DNA from: JBBKWU01 sp037969035
Lineage (GTDB): Bacteria > Pseudomonadota > Alphaproteobacteria > Micavibrionales > Micavibrionaceae
Length of the DNA stretch: 64,000 bases
Direction: 5' to 3'
Assembly: GCA_037969035.1 (NCBI GenBank)
Contig: JBBKWU010000022.1
Location: forward strand, 108,063-172,062
Shown: positions 9,325-18,512 of the stretch, piece after piece
Layout: every line of letters starts with the position of its first letter
How positions within the stretch are numbered: position 1 is the first letter of the stretch
The notes under the pieces: generated by a model
What the model was told of the DNA's origin: nothing
Database searches by the model: none
The model's input: only the letters and a program-made list of their open reading frames with translations
Program-made: the position numbers and the translations under genes

Positions 9325-10188
9325 TTAAGCAGCCTTAAGTTCGCGCAAAATCTTACGTTCACGCTTCAAAACCTCGCTTGCGAGATGGATATACGCCTCC
9401 GCGCCAGGACAACGCATATCGTACACAATCGCCGGTAGACCGTATGAAGGGGCCTCAGAAACACGAACATTCCGCGGTATCACCGTATTATAAACCGTAT
9501 CACCAAAGAAAGCGCGGACATCATGCGCCACAAGGCCTGATAGGTTGTTACGCTTATCAAACATCGTCAACAACACGCCATGAATATTAAGATTGGGGTT
9601 ATAATGCTTTTTAACGCGCTCGACCGTCTTCACGAGATGGCTCAAGCCTTCCAAGGCATAAAACTCGCATTGCAACGGCACAACGATTGAATCTGTCGAA
9701 ACCAGTGCATTTAAAGTCAAAAGGCTAAGTGAGGGCGGGCAATCAATAATGATGTAATCAAACGGTAACGGTGTCCGCAACGCCTCACGCAAACGATACT
9801 CACGGCGTTTTTCATTCACCAATTCAATTTCAGCGCCTGACAAATGAATCGAGGACGGCACAACAGAAAGCCCGGGAACCTTCGTTGCCACAGCCGCGTC
9901 CATAACACTCACGCCATTAAAAATAATGTCGTATGTGCTCTTAACAATAGAAGAACGCTTTACGCCAAGTCCCGTTGAGGCATTTCCCTGCGGATCAAGG
10001 TCAACAAGCAGAACGCGCTTACCAACAGCGCTCATGGCTGTTGCAAGATTAATGGCTGTTGTTGTTTTGCCAACACCACCTTTTTGATTAGCTATCGCCA
10101 AAATACGCGGCACAGAGGCCGTGGTCAGCGCAGAGCCCTGACGCTCATATTTTTTAGTCAATGGGTAACGTGAAGGTTTTTGAACCAT
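9325..10188 (-). CDS. parA: Chromosome-partitioning ATPase ParA
   Basis: The 287-aa Walker-type ATPase moves ParB-parS complexes toward the cell pole. It has the deviant Walker A motif KGGVGKTTT, DLDPQGNAS, and the Walker B region YIIIDCPPSLSLLT. Residues 1-28 form a basic extension before the core. It is part of a gene series running mnmG, rsmG, parA, parB on the minus strand, with about 80 bases between rsmG and parA. Confidence 0.97.
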   Translation of the reverse strand: MVQKPSRYPLTKKYERQGSALTTASVPRILAIANQKGGVGKTTTAINLATAMSAVGKRVLLVDLDPQGNASTGLGVKRSSIVKSTYDIIFNGVSVMDAAVATKVPGLSVVPSSIHLSGAEIELVNEKRREYRLREALRTPLPFDYIIIDCPPSLSLLTLNALVSTDSIVVPLQCEFYALEGLSHLVKTVERVKKHYNPNLNIHGVLLTMFDKRNNLSGLVAHDVRAFFGDTVYNTVIPRNVRVSEAPSYGLPAIVYDMRCPGAEAYIHLASEVLKRERKILRELKAA

Positions 10189-10266
10189 AATTTACTCGCA
10201 ATGCTCGGGTGTTTGGAATTGAAATCAATATGCCGCAAGACAGGCTATGCCGTCAAGAAAAACCCC

Positions 10267-10884
10267 TTAGAAAGAGTCTTTTTTGCACAAACCAGAAAGC
10301 ACCAAAATTGTACTATTTTCACCGTATTCACTATCATGGCATTCCAATGAAAAATTATAAACATCAAGGGCTTCAGCAACTTCTTGTGCGTGATTTTTCC
10401 CCTTATGCAGTAACAAAATAAGGTTTGGATTTTTATTTGCCCACGGCAAAACATACTCACAAAGAGCCCCAAGCGGAGCAAGGGCGCGCGCTGTAATCAC
10501 ATCCGGCACCGCGCGTTCTGTAAACGATTCGATGCGTGCGCCATGAATGTGTGCTGGTGTTTTTGTTTCACGTGAAACAGTGCGCATAAAACTACACTTT
10601 CGTTGATCTGATTCCACCAAGTGAACCGAAATATCATCGCGGGCACACGCCAAAACCAAGCCAGGGAAACCCGCCCCACTACCAAAATCAAATACCGTAA
10701 TATTGCCTTGTGGTAAAAATTTTAGAAGCTGTAAGGAATCAAGAAAATGACGCTCCCACGCCTCATTCAATGTATTAGTACCGACCAAATTTATAGATTG
10801 TTGCCACTTCAAAAGTAGCGCGTGATAACACTCTAGTTTCTCTGTTGTTTCACGTGAAACAATATTAGGCGGCGCGCTTTCCAT
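10267..10884 (-). CDS. rsmG: 16S rRNA (guanine-N7) methyltransferase RsmG (GidB)
   Basis: The 205-aa SAM-dependent enzyme methylates G527 of 16S rRNA. The SAM-binding motif DFGSGAGFPGLVLA, the HFLDSLQLL element and ITARALAPLGALCEYV are clear. Its start overlaps the end of mnmG by 20 bases, so the two are translationally coupled. Two ParB-binding parS sites are embedded in the gene and both appear in the protein as Val-Ser-Arg-Glu-Thr, so the coding sequence tolerates the centromere. Confidence 0.96.
   Translation of the reverse strand: MESAPPNIVSRETTEKLECYHALLLKWQQSINLVGTNTLNEAWERHFLDSLQLLKFLPQGNITVFDFGSGAGFPGLVLACARDDISVHLVESDQRKCSFMRTVSRETKTPAHIHGARIESFTERAVPDVITARALAPLGALCEYVLPWANKNPNLILLLHKGKNHAQEVAEALDVYNFSLECHDSEYGENSTILVLSGLCKKDSF
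10564..10579. other. parS centromere site (in rsmG)
   Basis: Perfect 16-base palindrome TGTTTCACGTGAAACA, identical to the consensus parS bound by chromosomal ParB. Confidence 0.95.
10846..10861. other. parS centromere site (in the 5' part of rsmG)
   Basis: Second perfect copy of TGTTTCACGTGAAACA, 282 bases from the first and within the first codons of rsmG. Confidence 0.95.
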
Positions 10885-12757
10885 GGCGCTCCCCTTTATT
10901 GTTTTTAGTTTTCACATGCCGCAATAGTGCCACAAGTGCCGCAGGCGTCACACCTGGAATACGCGACGCCGCGCCCAAAGTTACAGGTCGGGCAAGCTCT
11001 AACTTACTGCGCACTTCACCTGAAAGGCTCCCAACCTCTTTATAATCAATATTTTCTGGCAACTTCAACGCCTCATCCTTGCGAAAAGCAGCAACATCGG
11101 CATCATGTCGCCCCATATAGCCTGCGTACAGCGCATCTATTTCAATCTGCTCGACAATGGACGGATTTATATCCGCAAGCTCCGACCAAATGCCCGTCAA
11201 ATCACTCCACGAAATATAAGGAAAGCCCAACAAATCAAAAGCTGTGCGCATTGTGCCGTCCTTATTAACCTTCAGGCCTTTTTTCTCAAGCTCATTCGGA
11301 CTAGCACTAAGGCTTACGACAAGATCGCGCGCATCAGCCAATAATATTTTCTTTAACGCCCAAACATCGGCCCGCACCGCGCCAACGCAACCAACCTCGA
11401 TACCGCGATCTGTTAAACGCTGATCCGCATTATCTGCTCGCAAGCGCAAACGGTATTCGGCGCGACTGGTAAACATACGATAAGGTTCTGGAGCTCCGTG
11501 CGTTATCAGATCATCAATCAACACACCAATATAAGCCTCCGCTCGATCAAGTACAAATGGTGCCGTTTCGGGCTTTATTACCGCTAGTGCTGCATTAATG
11601 CCCGCCATAAGGCCTTGCGCTCCAGCTTCCTCATAACCCGTCGTGCCATTAATTTGTCCCGCCAAATAAAGGCCGGATAGCTGTTTGGTTTCAAGGGTTT
11701 GCCTTAAAGAGCGCGGATCAACATAATCATATTCAATCGCATACGCCCATTCAATCACTTCGGCATTTTCAAGCCCCACAATCGTTTTAAGCATTTCCTC
11801 TTGCACATCAATTGGCAGGGCATTTGATATACCATTTGGATACACCGTATGATCATCAAGCCCCTCAGGCTCCAAAAAAATCTGGTGACGTGATTTATCG
11901 GCAAAGCGCATCACCTTATCTTCAATAGACGGGCAATAGCGCGGCCCCGTACCATTAATTTGGCCAGAATACATCGGCGCGCGGTGCAAGTTATTGCGAA
12001 TAATATCGTGCGTTTTTTCGTTCGTATAAGTAATGCCACACTCAATCTGCGGAACTGTAATTTCATCGCTCAAAAATGAAAAAGGCACAGGTTTTTCATC
12101 TGCTTTCTGCATATCTAGCTTTGACCAATCAATAGTACGGCCATCAATTCGTGCCGGCGTGCCCGTTTTAAGGCGCCCCAATGGAAAACCAAGCCGCTCA
12201 AGAGTCTCCGCAAGCCCAACCGCAGGAGCTTCACCAACACGCCCCGCTGGTATTTTATCTTCACCACGGTGAATGAGACCGCGCAGAAACGTTCCTGTTG
12301 TCAAAACAATGGCTCCACAGAACAGCACCACACCATCAAGCGTTTTAACGCCGCAAACCGCTCCATTATCGCCGATCATCACGTCATCAGCACCGCCCTC
12401 AACAAGCGTTAGATTCGGGTAGTCATTTAAAATTCCCTGCATATATTGCTTGTATAGCTTACGGTCAGCCTGCGCCCGTGGGCCGCGCACGGCAGGGCCC
12501 TTGGACGCATTTAACATGCGGAACTGTATACCCGCCTTATCAATAACACGCCCCATCAAACCATCAAGCGCGTCTATTTCCCTTACCAAATGCCCCTTAC
12601 CAAGGCCGCCAATGGCGGGATTGCAAGACATTACACCAATCGTATCAAGTTTATGAGTCAGAAGTGCCGTTTTTGCGCCCATACGCGCAGATGCCGCAGC
12701 AGCTTCACAGCCCGCATGCCCACCACCAACAACAATGACATCGAAAGTATTATTCAT
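10865..12757 (-). CDS. mnmG: tRNA uridine 5-carboxymethylaminomethyl modification enzyme MnmG (GidA)
   Basis: The 630-aa FAD enzyme works with MnmE to modify U34 of certain tRNAs. It has the dinucleotide-binding GGGHAGCEAA at the N-terminus, the SCNPAIGGLGKGHLVREIDAL motif region, TGTFLRGLIH, and the C-terminal helical domain ending near RIPGVTPAALVALLRHVK that contacts MnmE. The length is normal. Its partner mnmE lies just upstream on the same strand, separated by one small opposite-strand gene. Confidence 0.98.
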   Translation of the reverse strand: MNNTFDVIVVGGGHAGCEAAAASARMGAKTALLTHKLDTIGVMSCNPAIGGLGKGHLVREIDALDGLMGRVIDKAGIQFRMLNASKGPAVRGPRAQADRKLYKQYMQGILNDYPNLTLVEGGADDVMIGDNGAVCGVKTLDGVVLFCGAIVLTTGTFLRGLIHRGEDKIPAGRVGEAPAVGLAETLERLGFPLGRLKTGTPARIDGRTIDWSKLDMQKADEKPVPFSFLSDEITVPQIECGITYTNEKTHDIIRNNLHRAPMYSGQINGTGPRYCPSIEDKVMRFADKSRHQIFLEPEGLDDHTVYPNGISNALPIDVQEEMLKTIVGLENAEVIEWAYAIEYDYVDPRSLRQTLETKQLSGLYLAGQINGTTGYEEAGAQGLMAGINAALAVIKPETAPFVLDRAEAYIGVLIDDLITHGAPEPYRMFTSRAEYRLRLRADNADQRLTDRGIEVGCVGAVRADVWALKKILLADARDLVVSLSASPNELEKKGLKVNKDGTMRTAFDLLGFPYISWSDLTGIWSELADINPSIVEQIEIDALYAGYMGRHDADVAAFRKDEALKLPENIDYKEVGSLSGEVRSKLELARPVTLGAASRIPGVTPAALVALLRHVKTKNNKGERHGKRAA

Positions 12758-12840
12758 GGAAAATCTTATACGCTATTTTTCTTGCAAAGACCAGTATTTT
12801 CATATTACATTACAGCAAATCATGATGGAGAGACAAAACA

Positions 12841-13032
12841 ATGACGACACAGCCTAAAAAAACACCTAGTTACGCTTTCCCTGTAGCAGCAAACCCAGAA
12901 ACCGTTTATTTTTTAACGCTATCCGCCGAAGAACGTCGCAAGGCCCCTTATGGCCCATCATGCATTACGGATGCAGATCGCGCCGCTGCAGGCAACATTA
13001 TTGCTGAGCGCAATAATGTTCAACCTGCGTAG
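12841..13032 (+). CDS. Small conserved-looking protein of unknown function
   Basis: The 63-aa product has a GGAGAGA ribosome site at the right distance from its ATG. It is composed of FPVAANPETVYFLTLSAEERR followed by GPSCITDADRAAAG. It has no signal peptide or membrane segment and one cysteine. It is divergent from mnmG and convergent with mnmE (gap 8 bases). Typical composition and a good ribosome site make it credible. No function is recognised. Confidence 0.6.
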   Translation: MTTQPKKTPSYAFPVAANPETVYFLTLSAEERRKAPYGPSCITDADRAAAGNIIAERNNVQPA

Positions 13033-13040
13033 CGACTGTT

Positions 13041-14405
13041 TTATTTTCCGATACAAAAATCTCGGAAGACAACATCCAATACATCTTCGATATGTACTCT
13101 TCCCGTGATACGCCCGAGCGAGCGCACGGAAAGCCGCACATCTTCTGCCATTAACTCTGGTGATTGCGCCCCTAAGGCGCGCTGTAAACTGTCCTTACAA
13201 TTCTGTAAACTTTCGCGATGTCTTTGACGCGTCAAAGATGGCACCTCGCTACGGCCTATCATGGCCTTCATTTTTTCAACAATACCGCTCAACAATTGAT
13301 CAATATTTATATTTTTCTCAACAGAGATCAAAATGGGCTTTGCAGCAACCAATACTTCAGATACCGCCTTCGGCAACTCATCAAAGCTCTCACATTTATT
13401 CAATACCACAATGGAAGACTCATCCATCAATGCGAGTGTATGGGCGTCCAAAACGGGCAATTGTTCGCCATCAAATATTAGGAGCCTTATATCTGCGTCT
13501 TGCGCTTTTTCTAAAGCACGGCGAATGCCTTCGGATTCAATGCCCTCTTGCCCCTCTTGCCCTATTTGATCTGGCCTAAGACCTGCCGTATCCGATAAAA
13601 TCACGGGATAGCCGCCCAAATTAAGGTTCACGTCAATGATGTCCCGCGTTGTGCCTGCATGCGCTGAAACGATTGCCACATCACGCTGCGCAATACTATT
13701 GACCAACGATGACTTCCCTGCATTTGGCGCACCGATAACAACCACGCGCACACCATCCCTCATTCTTTCTCCGCGGCGATTGTCATCCAAATGCAATGAA
13801 ATTTCGTGAACAAGGTTTTTAATTTTAGGGAAAACTTCAGGCATCACGCCTTCGGGCAAATCCTCATCTGGAAATTCCAAATCCGCCTCAATATGCGCCA
13901 ACAAACGCTTTAATTGATCGGCCCAGCTTTCATATATTTTTGACAACGCGCCGCCCAATTGGTCGAGTGCCTGCTTTTTTTGCAGAGCGGTTTCGGCATG
14001 AATTAGATCAGCAACCGCTTCGGCTTCGGTCAAATCAAGCTTACCATTCTCAAAAGCGCGGCGTGTAAATTCGCCAGGATCAGCCATACGATAACCATCC
14101 ATCGCCGCAAGTGCTGCAAGCATCGAATCAATCACCGCCATGCCGCCGTGTAAAAAATACTCTACGCTGCCTTCGCCCGTAAAACCATGGGGCGCAGCAA
14201 AATATGCCGCCATTCCTTGGTCGATTGTTTCACGTGAAACAGGGTCAACCAAATCGACTAATTTCATTTTATATGATGTAAAAAACGCCGCACCCTTACC
14301 AGATAATGCGCACAACCCCTCTAGAGACCCTTTGCCCGACACGCGAACAACGGCTATTCCACTCTGCCCCGGTGATGTTGATAGCGCATAAATTGTATCG
14401 CTCAT
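13041..14405 (-). CDS. mnmE: tRNA modification GTPase MnmE (TrmE)
   Basis: The 454-aa GTPase partners MnmG in wobble-uridine modification. An N-terminal formyl-THF-binding domain (PGEFTRRAFENGKLDLTEAEA) is followed by the GTPase domain with P-loop GAPNAGKSSLVN, switch TTRDIID and DTAG, and NKCE. It ends with the C-terminal CIGK motif characteristic of MnmE. Its ATG overlaps the TGA of the upstream DUF6489 gene (ATGA), so the two are coupled. A parS site is embedded near residues 55-60. Confidence 0.98.
   Translation of the reverse strand: MSDTIYALSTSPGQSGIAVVRVSGKGSLEGLCALSGKGAAFFTSYKMKLVDLVDPVSRETIDQGMAAYFAAPHGFTGEGSVEYFLHGGMAVIDSMLAALAAMDGYRMADPGEFTRRAFENGKLDLTEAEAVADLIHAETALQKKQALDQLGGALSKIYESWADQLKRLLAHIEADLEFPDEDLPEGVMPEVFPKIKNLVHEISLHLDDNRRGERMRDGVRVVVIGAPNAGKSSLVNSIAQRDVAIVSAHAGTTRDIIDVNLNLGGYPVILSDTAGLRPDQIGQEGQEGIESEGIRRALEKAQDADIRLLIFDGEQLPVLDAHTLALMDESSIVVLNKCESFDELPKAVSEVLVAAKPILISVEKNINIDQLLSGIVEKMKAMIGRSEVPSLTRQRHRESLQNCKDSLQRALGAQSPELMAEDVRLSVRSLGRITGRVHIEDVLDVVFRDFCIGK
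14226..14241. other. parS centromere site (in mnmE)
   Basis: Third perfect copy of TGTTTCACGTGAAACA. It again encodes Val-Ser-Arg-Glu-Thr in the host protein and lies about 10 kb from the probable oriC. Confidence 0.95.
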
Positions 14406-14668
14406 TTCTTGTCTGCCTTGGCACTGCTAGCGCTTGCGTCAGGCATTCCCATCTGCGCCCAAAACATTTTTTGCATCTCACCCCAACCCTGCACAGTCGA
14501 AGGCATCCATGTTTTTACAAATGTTTCCGGATCCATATTTGCCATTTGCTCCTGCATCCGCTGCTCCAGCTCTTTCATCATTTTATCTTGCATCGGCGCG
14601 ATATTTGGCAGCCCCACAAACTCACGCGCTTCTTCAGGTGTACAATCAACGTTTATTGTAAATTTCAT
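14402..14668 (-). CDS. DUF6489-like small protein
   Basis: The 88-aa cytosolic protein is rich in Met, Glu and Gln. It has a short N-terminal beta segment (MKFTINVDCTPEEAREFVGLP) and an amphipathic, probably coiled, helix (DKMMKELEQRMQEQMANM). This matches small alphaproteobacterial proteins annotated DUF6489 that lie next to mnmE. An older reading would liken it to phasin-type helices, but no function is known. Its stop overlaps the mnmE start by the ATGA arrangement. Confidence 0.7.
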   Translation of the reverse strand: MKFTINVDCTPEEAREFVGLPNIAPMQDKMMKELEQRMQEQMANMDPETFVKTWMPSTVQGWGEMQKMFWAQMGMPDASASSAKADKK

Positions 14669-14789
14669 GTCTGTCTCCTTCTATCCACCACCATCTATAA
14701 CAAAAATTTATAGAAATACGTAATATTTCTTGACTTACCGTGTCGCAATGTATTATCACGTTAATACAAACAATGGGGCAATAAATATA

Positions 14790-15131
14790 ATGACCGACAT
14801 AAAAACAGAAACAATGAGTGACGAGCATAACGCAGTGTTTGAAAAATCAAGAGCCGACGCGCTTTATGAGGCCGTCTTACAGCTTAAAAACAAAGAAGAA
14901 TGCGCTGCTTTTTTCACGGACCTTTGCACTCCCTCTGAGATAGAGGCACTTAAGGAGCGCTGGCTGATTACGCGCTTACTGGACGCAGGGAGAATTTCAT
15001 ACCGCGACCTCAGCGCCCGCACAGGTGCTAGCACCACAACAATTGGGCGTGTTGCTAGATTTTTACAGCAAGAAAAAAATAATGGTTACCGCTTGGTGCT
15101 TAACCGCTTAAAAGACAAAAAAGAGAAATAA
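14790..15131 (+). CDS. TrpR/YerC/YecD-type DNA-binding regulator
   Basis: The roughly 113-aa protein has the TrpR-like helix-turn-helix: FFTDLCTPSEIEALKERW, then LDAGRISYRDLSARTGASTTTIGRVARFL. YerC/YecD family members often sit beside biosynthetic genes and are thought to repress them. Here the next gene, two bases downstream, is a hisG homologue, so histidine biosynthesis is a possible target (inference). The frame is open to 14730. The ATG at 14790 is preferred because residues before it look non-native. The ribosome site is weak for all candidates. Confidence 0.85.
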   Translation: MTDIKTETMSDEHNAVFEKSRADALYEAVLQLKNKEECAAFFTDLCTPSEIEALKERWLITRLLDAGRISYRDLSARTGASTTTIGRVARFLQQEKNNGYRLVLNRLKDKKEK

Positions 15132-15133
15132 CA

Positions 15134-15946
15134 ATGAACCAGCCCATACAAAATAACGATACAGCGCAGTCTATACAGATGGCCCCGCGTCTGCATTTTG
15201 TATTCCCTAAACAAGCGCGGCTGAAAAAAGCGTTCGAGCCCATTACTGAAGCCGCTGGCTTTATACTCTCACGCGATAAAGAACGCCACGCCTTTGGTGC
15301 GTGCGTGGACACAACGGGCGCATTAGATAGCATTGAGGCCAGTATAAAAAAGCCCGGTGTTATGTTCCGCAAACTAAATGAGGGCAGTGCCAATATGGCT
15401 GTTATTGGCCTTGATAAATTCATCGAGGAAAGCTGCCGCGCTAAAGCAAACGATGAGGCAATGAATATGCGCATCTCCGCCGCCTTTAACTGCGCCGCGT
15501 GCAGCATGTATATCGCCGCGTCGCCCGAAACAAATATTAATAATCCGCAAGATTTAAGCGGCAAGCGCATTGCCACATCTTACCCATATAGCCTGACTGC
15601 ATGGCTTGAAGCGCAAGGCGTTAAAGATTTTACTGTCATTGAATGTGACGGCGATACAGAAGATGAAATTCGTGACGGCAGTGCCGACGCCATCTTTGAA
15701 ATCGTAGATAGCGGCCAATCTCTCATTGATAATAATTTAGAACGCAAAATATGGGCCTATAACATCCAAGCCGTGCTAATCGAACACGCTGGGGCACAAA
15801 GCGCAAACACAGCCGAGGCGGCGCGAATAATACGCGAAAGACTAACCGAAGCGGCCGATTTATCCCTTTCAAAACCCATAGGCAACCAAACGAGCGCATC
15901 AAAGAAATTCATAGAACCCGCTTTTCTATCCCTTAACGCCGCTTAA
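15134..15946 (+). CDS. hisG: ATP phosphoribosyltransferase catalytic subunit-like (HisG)
   Basis: The 270-aa protein has the bilobal fold signature of HisG, the first committed enzyme of histidine synthesis. Visible landmarks are GSANMAVIGLDKFIEE (family consensus G-x-ADLGI-x-G-x-D), then LSGKRIATSYPYSLTAWLE, and the PRPP-binding-type DGSADAIFEIVDSGQSL. It carries a 20-residue N-terminal extension before the core. No other his gene is nearby. It may be cotranscribed with the YerC-like regulator. Some residues deviate from typical HisG, so a specialised paralogue is possible. Confidence 0.8.
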   Translation: MNQPIQNNDTAQSIQMAPRLHFVFPKQARLKKAFEPITEAAGFILSRDKERHAFGACVDTTGALDSIEASIKKPGVMFRKLNEGSANMAVIGLDKFIEESCRAKANDEAMNMRISAAFNCAACSMYIAASPETNINNPQDLSGKRIATSYPYSLTAWLEAQGVKDFTVIECDGDTEDEIRDGSADAIFEIVDSGQSLIDNNLERKIWAYNIQAVLIEHAGAQSANTAEAARIIRERLTEAADLSLSKPIGNQTSASKKFIEPAFLSLNAA

Positions 15947-16024
15947 ATTAAATTCACAATTGGATTTATACCGCAAACATCCTATCCTTCTTTTGTGATA
16001 ACCCATCCAAAGGGAGATAAGACA

Positions 16025-16729
16025 ATGCCAGATATGATGATAAACGCCGAAAATGGCGGCAGCTTTAAAGCCTACGTTGCAACGCCAGAAACATTACCCG
16101 CACCTGCGGTTCTTATCATACAGGAAATATTTGGTGTAAATGATGTTATGCGCAAAAAAACTGACTGGCTTGCCTCCCAAGGCTATATCGCTGTCTGTCC
16201 TGACCTTTTTTGGCGCATTGAACCCTATATTCAACTCACCGACCAAACCGATGCTGAATGGCAGCGCGCGTTTGAACTTTTCAAAGCTTTTGATGTTGAT
16301 CAAGGAGTAAAGGACTTGGAGGCCGCAAAACTAGCCGTAGAAAACCTTTCCGATTGCACTGGTGATGTCGGGTGTTTGGGTTATTGTTTGGGCGGAAAGC
16401 TCGCCTATCTTCTCGCAGCACGGACAAAAATAGATGCTTCTATTGGATATCACGGTGTCGGATTAGAGGGTCTGTTAAATGAAGCAAGTGCCATTAAGAC
16501 ACCCCTTATGCTCCACACAGCAGGAAAAGACGATTATGTGCCGCCCGCCGCACAGGAGAAAATAACAAGCAGTCTCAGCGGTCACCCCAAAATTACAATT
16601 CACAATTATCCAAAGATGAATCACGCCTTTACGCGCTTCGGTGGCGCACATTATGATGAGGCACAGGCCAAAATAGCAGATGAGCGTACATTAAAATTTT
16701 TAGCTAAGCATTTAAAGCGCAATACATAA
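16025..16729 (+). CDS. Dienelactone hydrolase family protein
   Basis: The 234-aa alpha/beta hydrolase is complete. The catalytic cysteine lies in GYCLGGK near residue 121, the acid in AGKDDYVPP, and the histidine in NHAFTRFGG. An early QEIFGVNDVMR element is typical of carboxymethylenebutenolidase-like enzymes. The substrate is unknown, since most members in non-degrading bacteria are general esterases. An AAAGGGAG ribosome site supports the ATG at 16025 rather than the open frame upstream. It is followed 13 bases later by the zinc-finger membrane gene. Confidence 0.9.
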   Translation: MPDMMINAENGGSFKAYVATPETLPAPAVLIIQEIFGVNDVMRKKTDWLASQGYIAVCPDLFWRIEPYIQLTDQTDAEWQRAFELFKAFDVDQGVKDLEAAKLAVENLSDCTGDVGCLGYCLGGKLAYLLAARTKIDASIGYHGVGLEGLLNEASAIKTPLMLHTAGKDDYVPPAAQEKITSSLSGHPKITIHNYPKMNHAFTRFGGAHYDEAQAKIADERTLKFLAKHLKRNT

Positions 16730-16742
16730 GGAAACCGCCAGC

Positions 16743-18428
16743 ATGGTTATTGACCATATAGACGAGGAGCCAGATAACGCCACAGAACCCGTCGCTGAGG
16801 GCGAAGAGCTGACCTTCCCGCAGGAAATCACAGATAAAGCCTTAGATCGCCTACGAGCCGTTATAAGGGGAAATGGGATAAAAACAGAATCTCTAACCCT
16901 ACAGGAGATAAAGGGCTCTGTTATTGAGTTTGAGGGGCAGAGCCACTTTAAATTAGAAACACTTGTAAGCGACAAACGCACATCTGGTCGAGAACAAGGT
17001 TTAGTTTGCGGCTCAATAGCTGATGTTAAAACACGCATCAAAAGTGAAGTTGAGAACCTTGCGCATAATAAGGACATTAAAAAAACAACGATACAGAACC
17101 AAAAGGTGCGCCAAGACAAAGGTTTTGGTGTTCAGCATCAAATTATAAAGCTAGACAAACACAAACACCGCTATGTCATCCACGAAAGCTGTAATATCTG
17201 TCGCGGTGACGGAAAAATAGAATGTAACCATTGTCGCGGTAAAGGGCGAGAAATCTGCAACCGCTGTCATGGCGATCGTTTTATGCCCTGCACACTCTGC
17301 CGTGGGGGCGGCACAATCACCAATGCACAAGGACAACAGCAACAATGCACGCAATGCCGCAGCGAAGGGCGTATCCCATGCCGCTATTGTCACCAAAGCG
17401 GGCAACAACAATGCAGCATGTGCAAATCCACAGGCCAGCTCTCCTGTCATGAGTGCAACCAAAGCGGTTGGCATAGCCACGTCACAATCGCGCAATTCAA
17501 GTCTATAAGCCGATTTGACTATGATAAAGAAAAGCTACCGCCTGAAGCACTTCCTATTATTGACGACCTTGGACCAGAGCTCATTACAGAAGGGCACGCA
17601 CAAACCGCCATTATAGAAGACATTGCGCGAAACGAAGCTATGGACAAACAGGGCAGTCAAAACGAATACATTATTGGTTACGACACAAAACTCCCTTGGG
17701 CAGATCTTACCGTCAATATCAAAACTATGCCCGTCACAGCCAAAGTATTCGGATATAATGGCGAAACGCTTTTTGTGACACCATTCATGGAAAAGATCAC
17801 CGCAAAACCTTTATCGTTAGTAAACGAAGCCTCGTTAAATCCTGCGCTTATCCAAGGCCACTTAAAAGAAGCCGGAAAATATAGAGTTATTCGTGAAATA
17901 GTTTTTGCTGCCTCTCGCTATAGTCGCGCAAAAGGACAGAAATTTTTGGAAACTAAATACCCTTTTGGCTATCAAATTGGCACGCTTGAAATGGCACTGG
18001 TTCAAACAGATAGGATTTTAAAAAATATTACGCAAGGTCCGCGTAAAAAAGGCTTTATACTGGGTGGCGTTGCTGCTGCAGCCTTATATGCCGCCTACAT
18101 TTTCAGCGGAGCAAGTAACGTGATTACCCCGCTTATCCCTCTAAAAACACAGGGCATACTTCCCGATACGGCTATGATTGCTCTCGGCGTATTGGCAAGC
18201 ATCTATACAACTAAAATCACTGCGCGCAATGCTCTACATGATGTCATTGGTAAATTATTGCCGGAAAAGTCCCAAAAATCACTTATGCCCAAAATCGGCG
18301 TTCTTGGGATTTACGCTGTTGCACTCAATGTTTTGGTGTTCATATGCCTACAAGAAATTGCCAAACAAAGCGGCATTGATTCGTCCCTTTGGTATGAAGC
18401 AATACGTAGCGCTACAGAGCCCGCCTAA
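16743..18428 (+). CDS. DnaJ-type zinc-finger protein with C-terminal membrane domain
   Basis: The 561-aa protein has no J domain. Residues about 150-250 hold eight CxxC pairs arranged like the DnaJ/BSD2 cysteine-rich domain (CNICRGDG, CNHCRGKG, CNRCHGD, CTLCRGGG, CTQCRSEG, CRYCHQSG, CSMCKSTG, CHECNQSG). This suggests four zinc centres and a thiol- or unfolded-protein-binding role. The N-terminal 140 residues are acidic. The C-terminal third contains about three hydrophobic segments (GFILGGVAAAALYAAYIFSG and others), so it is membrane anchored. AAGGA precedes the ATG. I know no function for this architecture. Confidence 0.75.
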   Translation: MVIDHIDEEPDNATEPVAEGEELTFPQEITDKALDRLRAVIRGNGIKTESLTLQEIKGSVIEFEGQSHFKLETLVSDKRTSGREQGLVCGSIADVKTRIKSEVENLAHNKDIKKTTIQNQKVRQDKGFGVQHQIIKLDKHKHRYVIHESCNICRGDGKIECNHCRGKGREICNRCHGDRFMPCTLCRGGGTITNAQGQQQQCTQCRSEGRIPCRYCHQSGQQQCSMCKSTGQLSCHECNQSGWHSHVTIAQFKSISRFDYDKEKLPPEALPIIDDLGPELITEGHAQTAIIEDIARNEAMDKQGSQNEYIIGYDTKLPWADLTVNIKTMPVTAKVFGYNGETLFVTPFMEKITAKPLSLVNEASLNPALIQGHLKEAGKYRVIREIVFAASRYSRAKGQKFLETKYPFGYQIGTLEMALVQTDRILKNITQGPRKKGFILGGVAAAALYAAYIFSGASNVITPLIPLKTQGILPDTAMIALGVLASIYTTKITARNALHDVIGKLLPEKSQKSLMPKIGVLGIYAVALNVLVFICLQEIAKQSGIDSSLWYEAIRSATEPA

Positions 18429-18463
18429 AAAATTCGCCCCGCAGGAAAACCTGACAGGGCGAA
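18427..18463 (-). terminator. Rho-independent terminator, minus strand
   Basis: Stem TTCGCCC (18433-18439) / GGGCGAA (18457-18463) with inner CAGG/CCTG pairing. On the minus strand it is followed by six T. It terminates the secreted-protein gene at 18513-19013. Confidence 0.8.
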
Positions 18464-18512
18464 GGTATTAGAGAGTAAGGCATAGTCGTTAGAGAGAAAT
18501 CACAATCAACGC

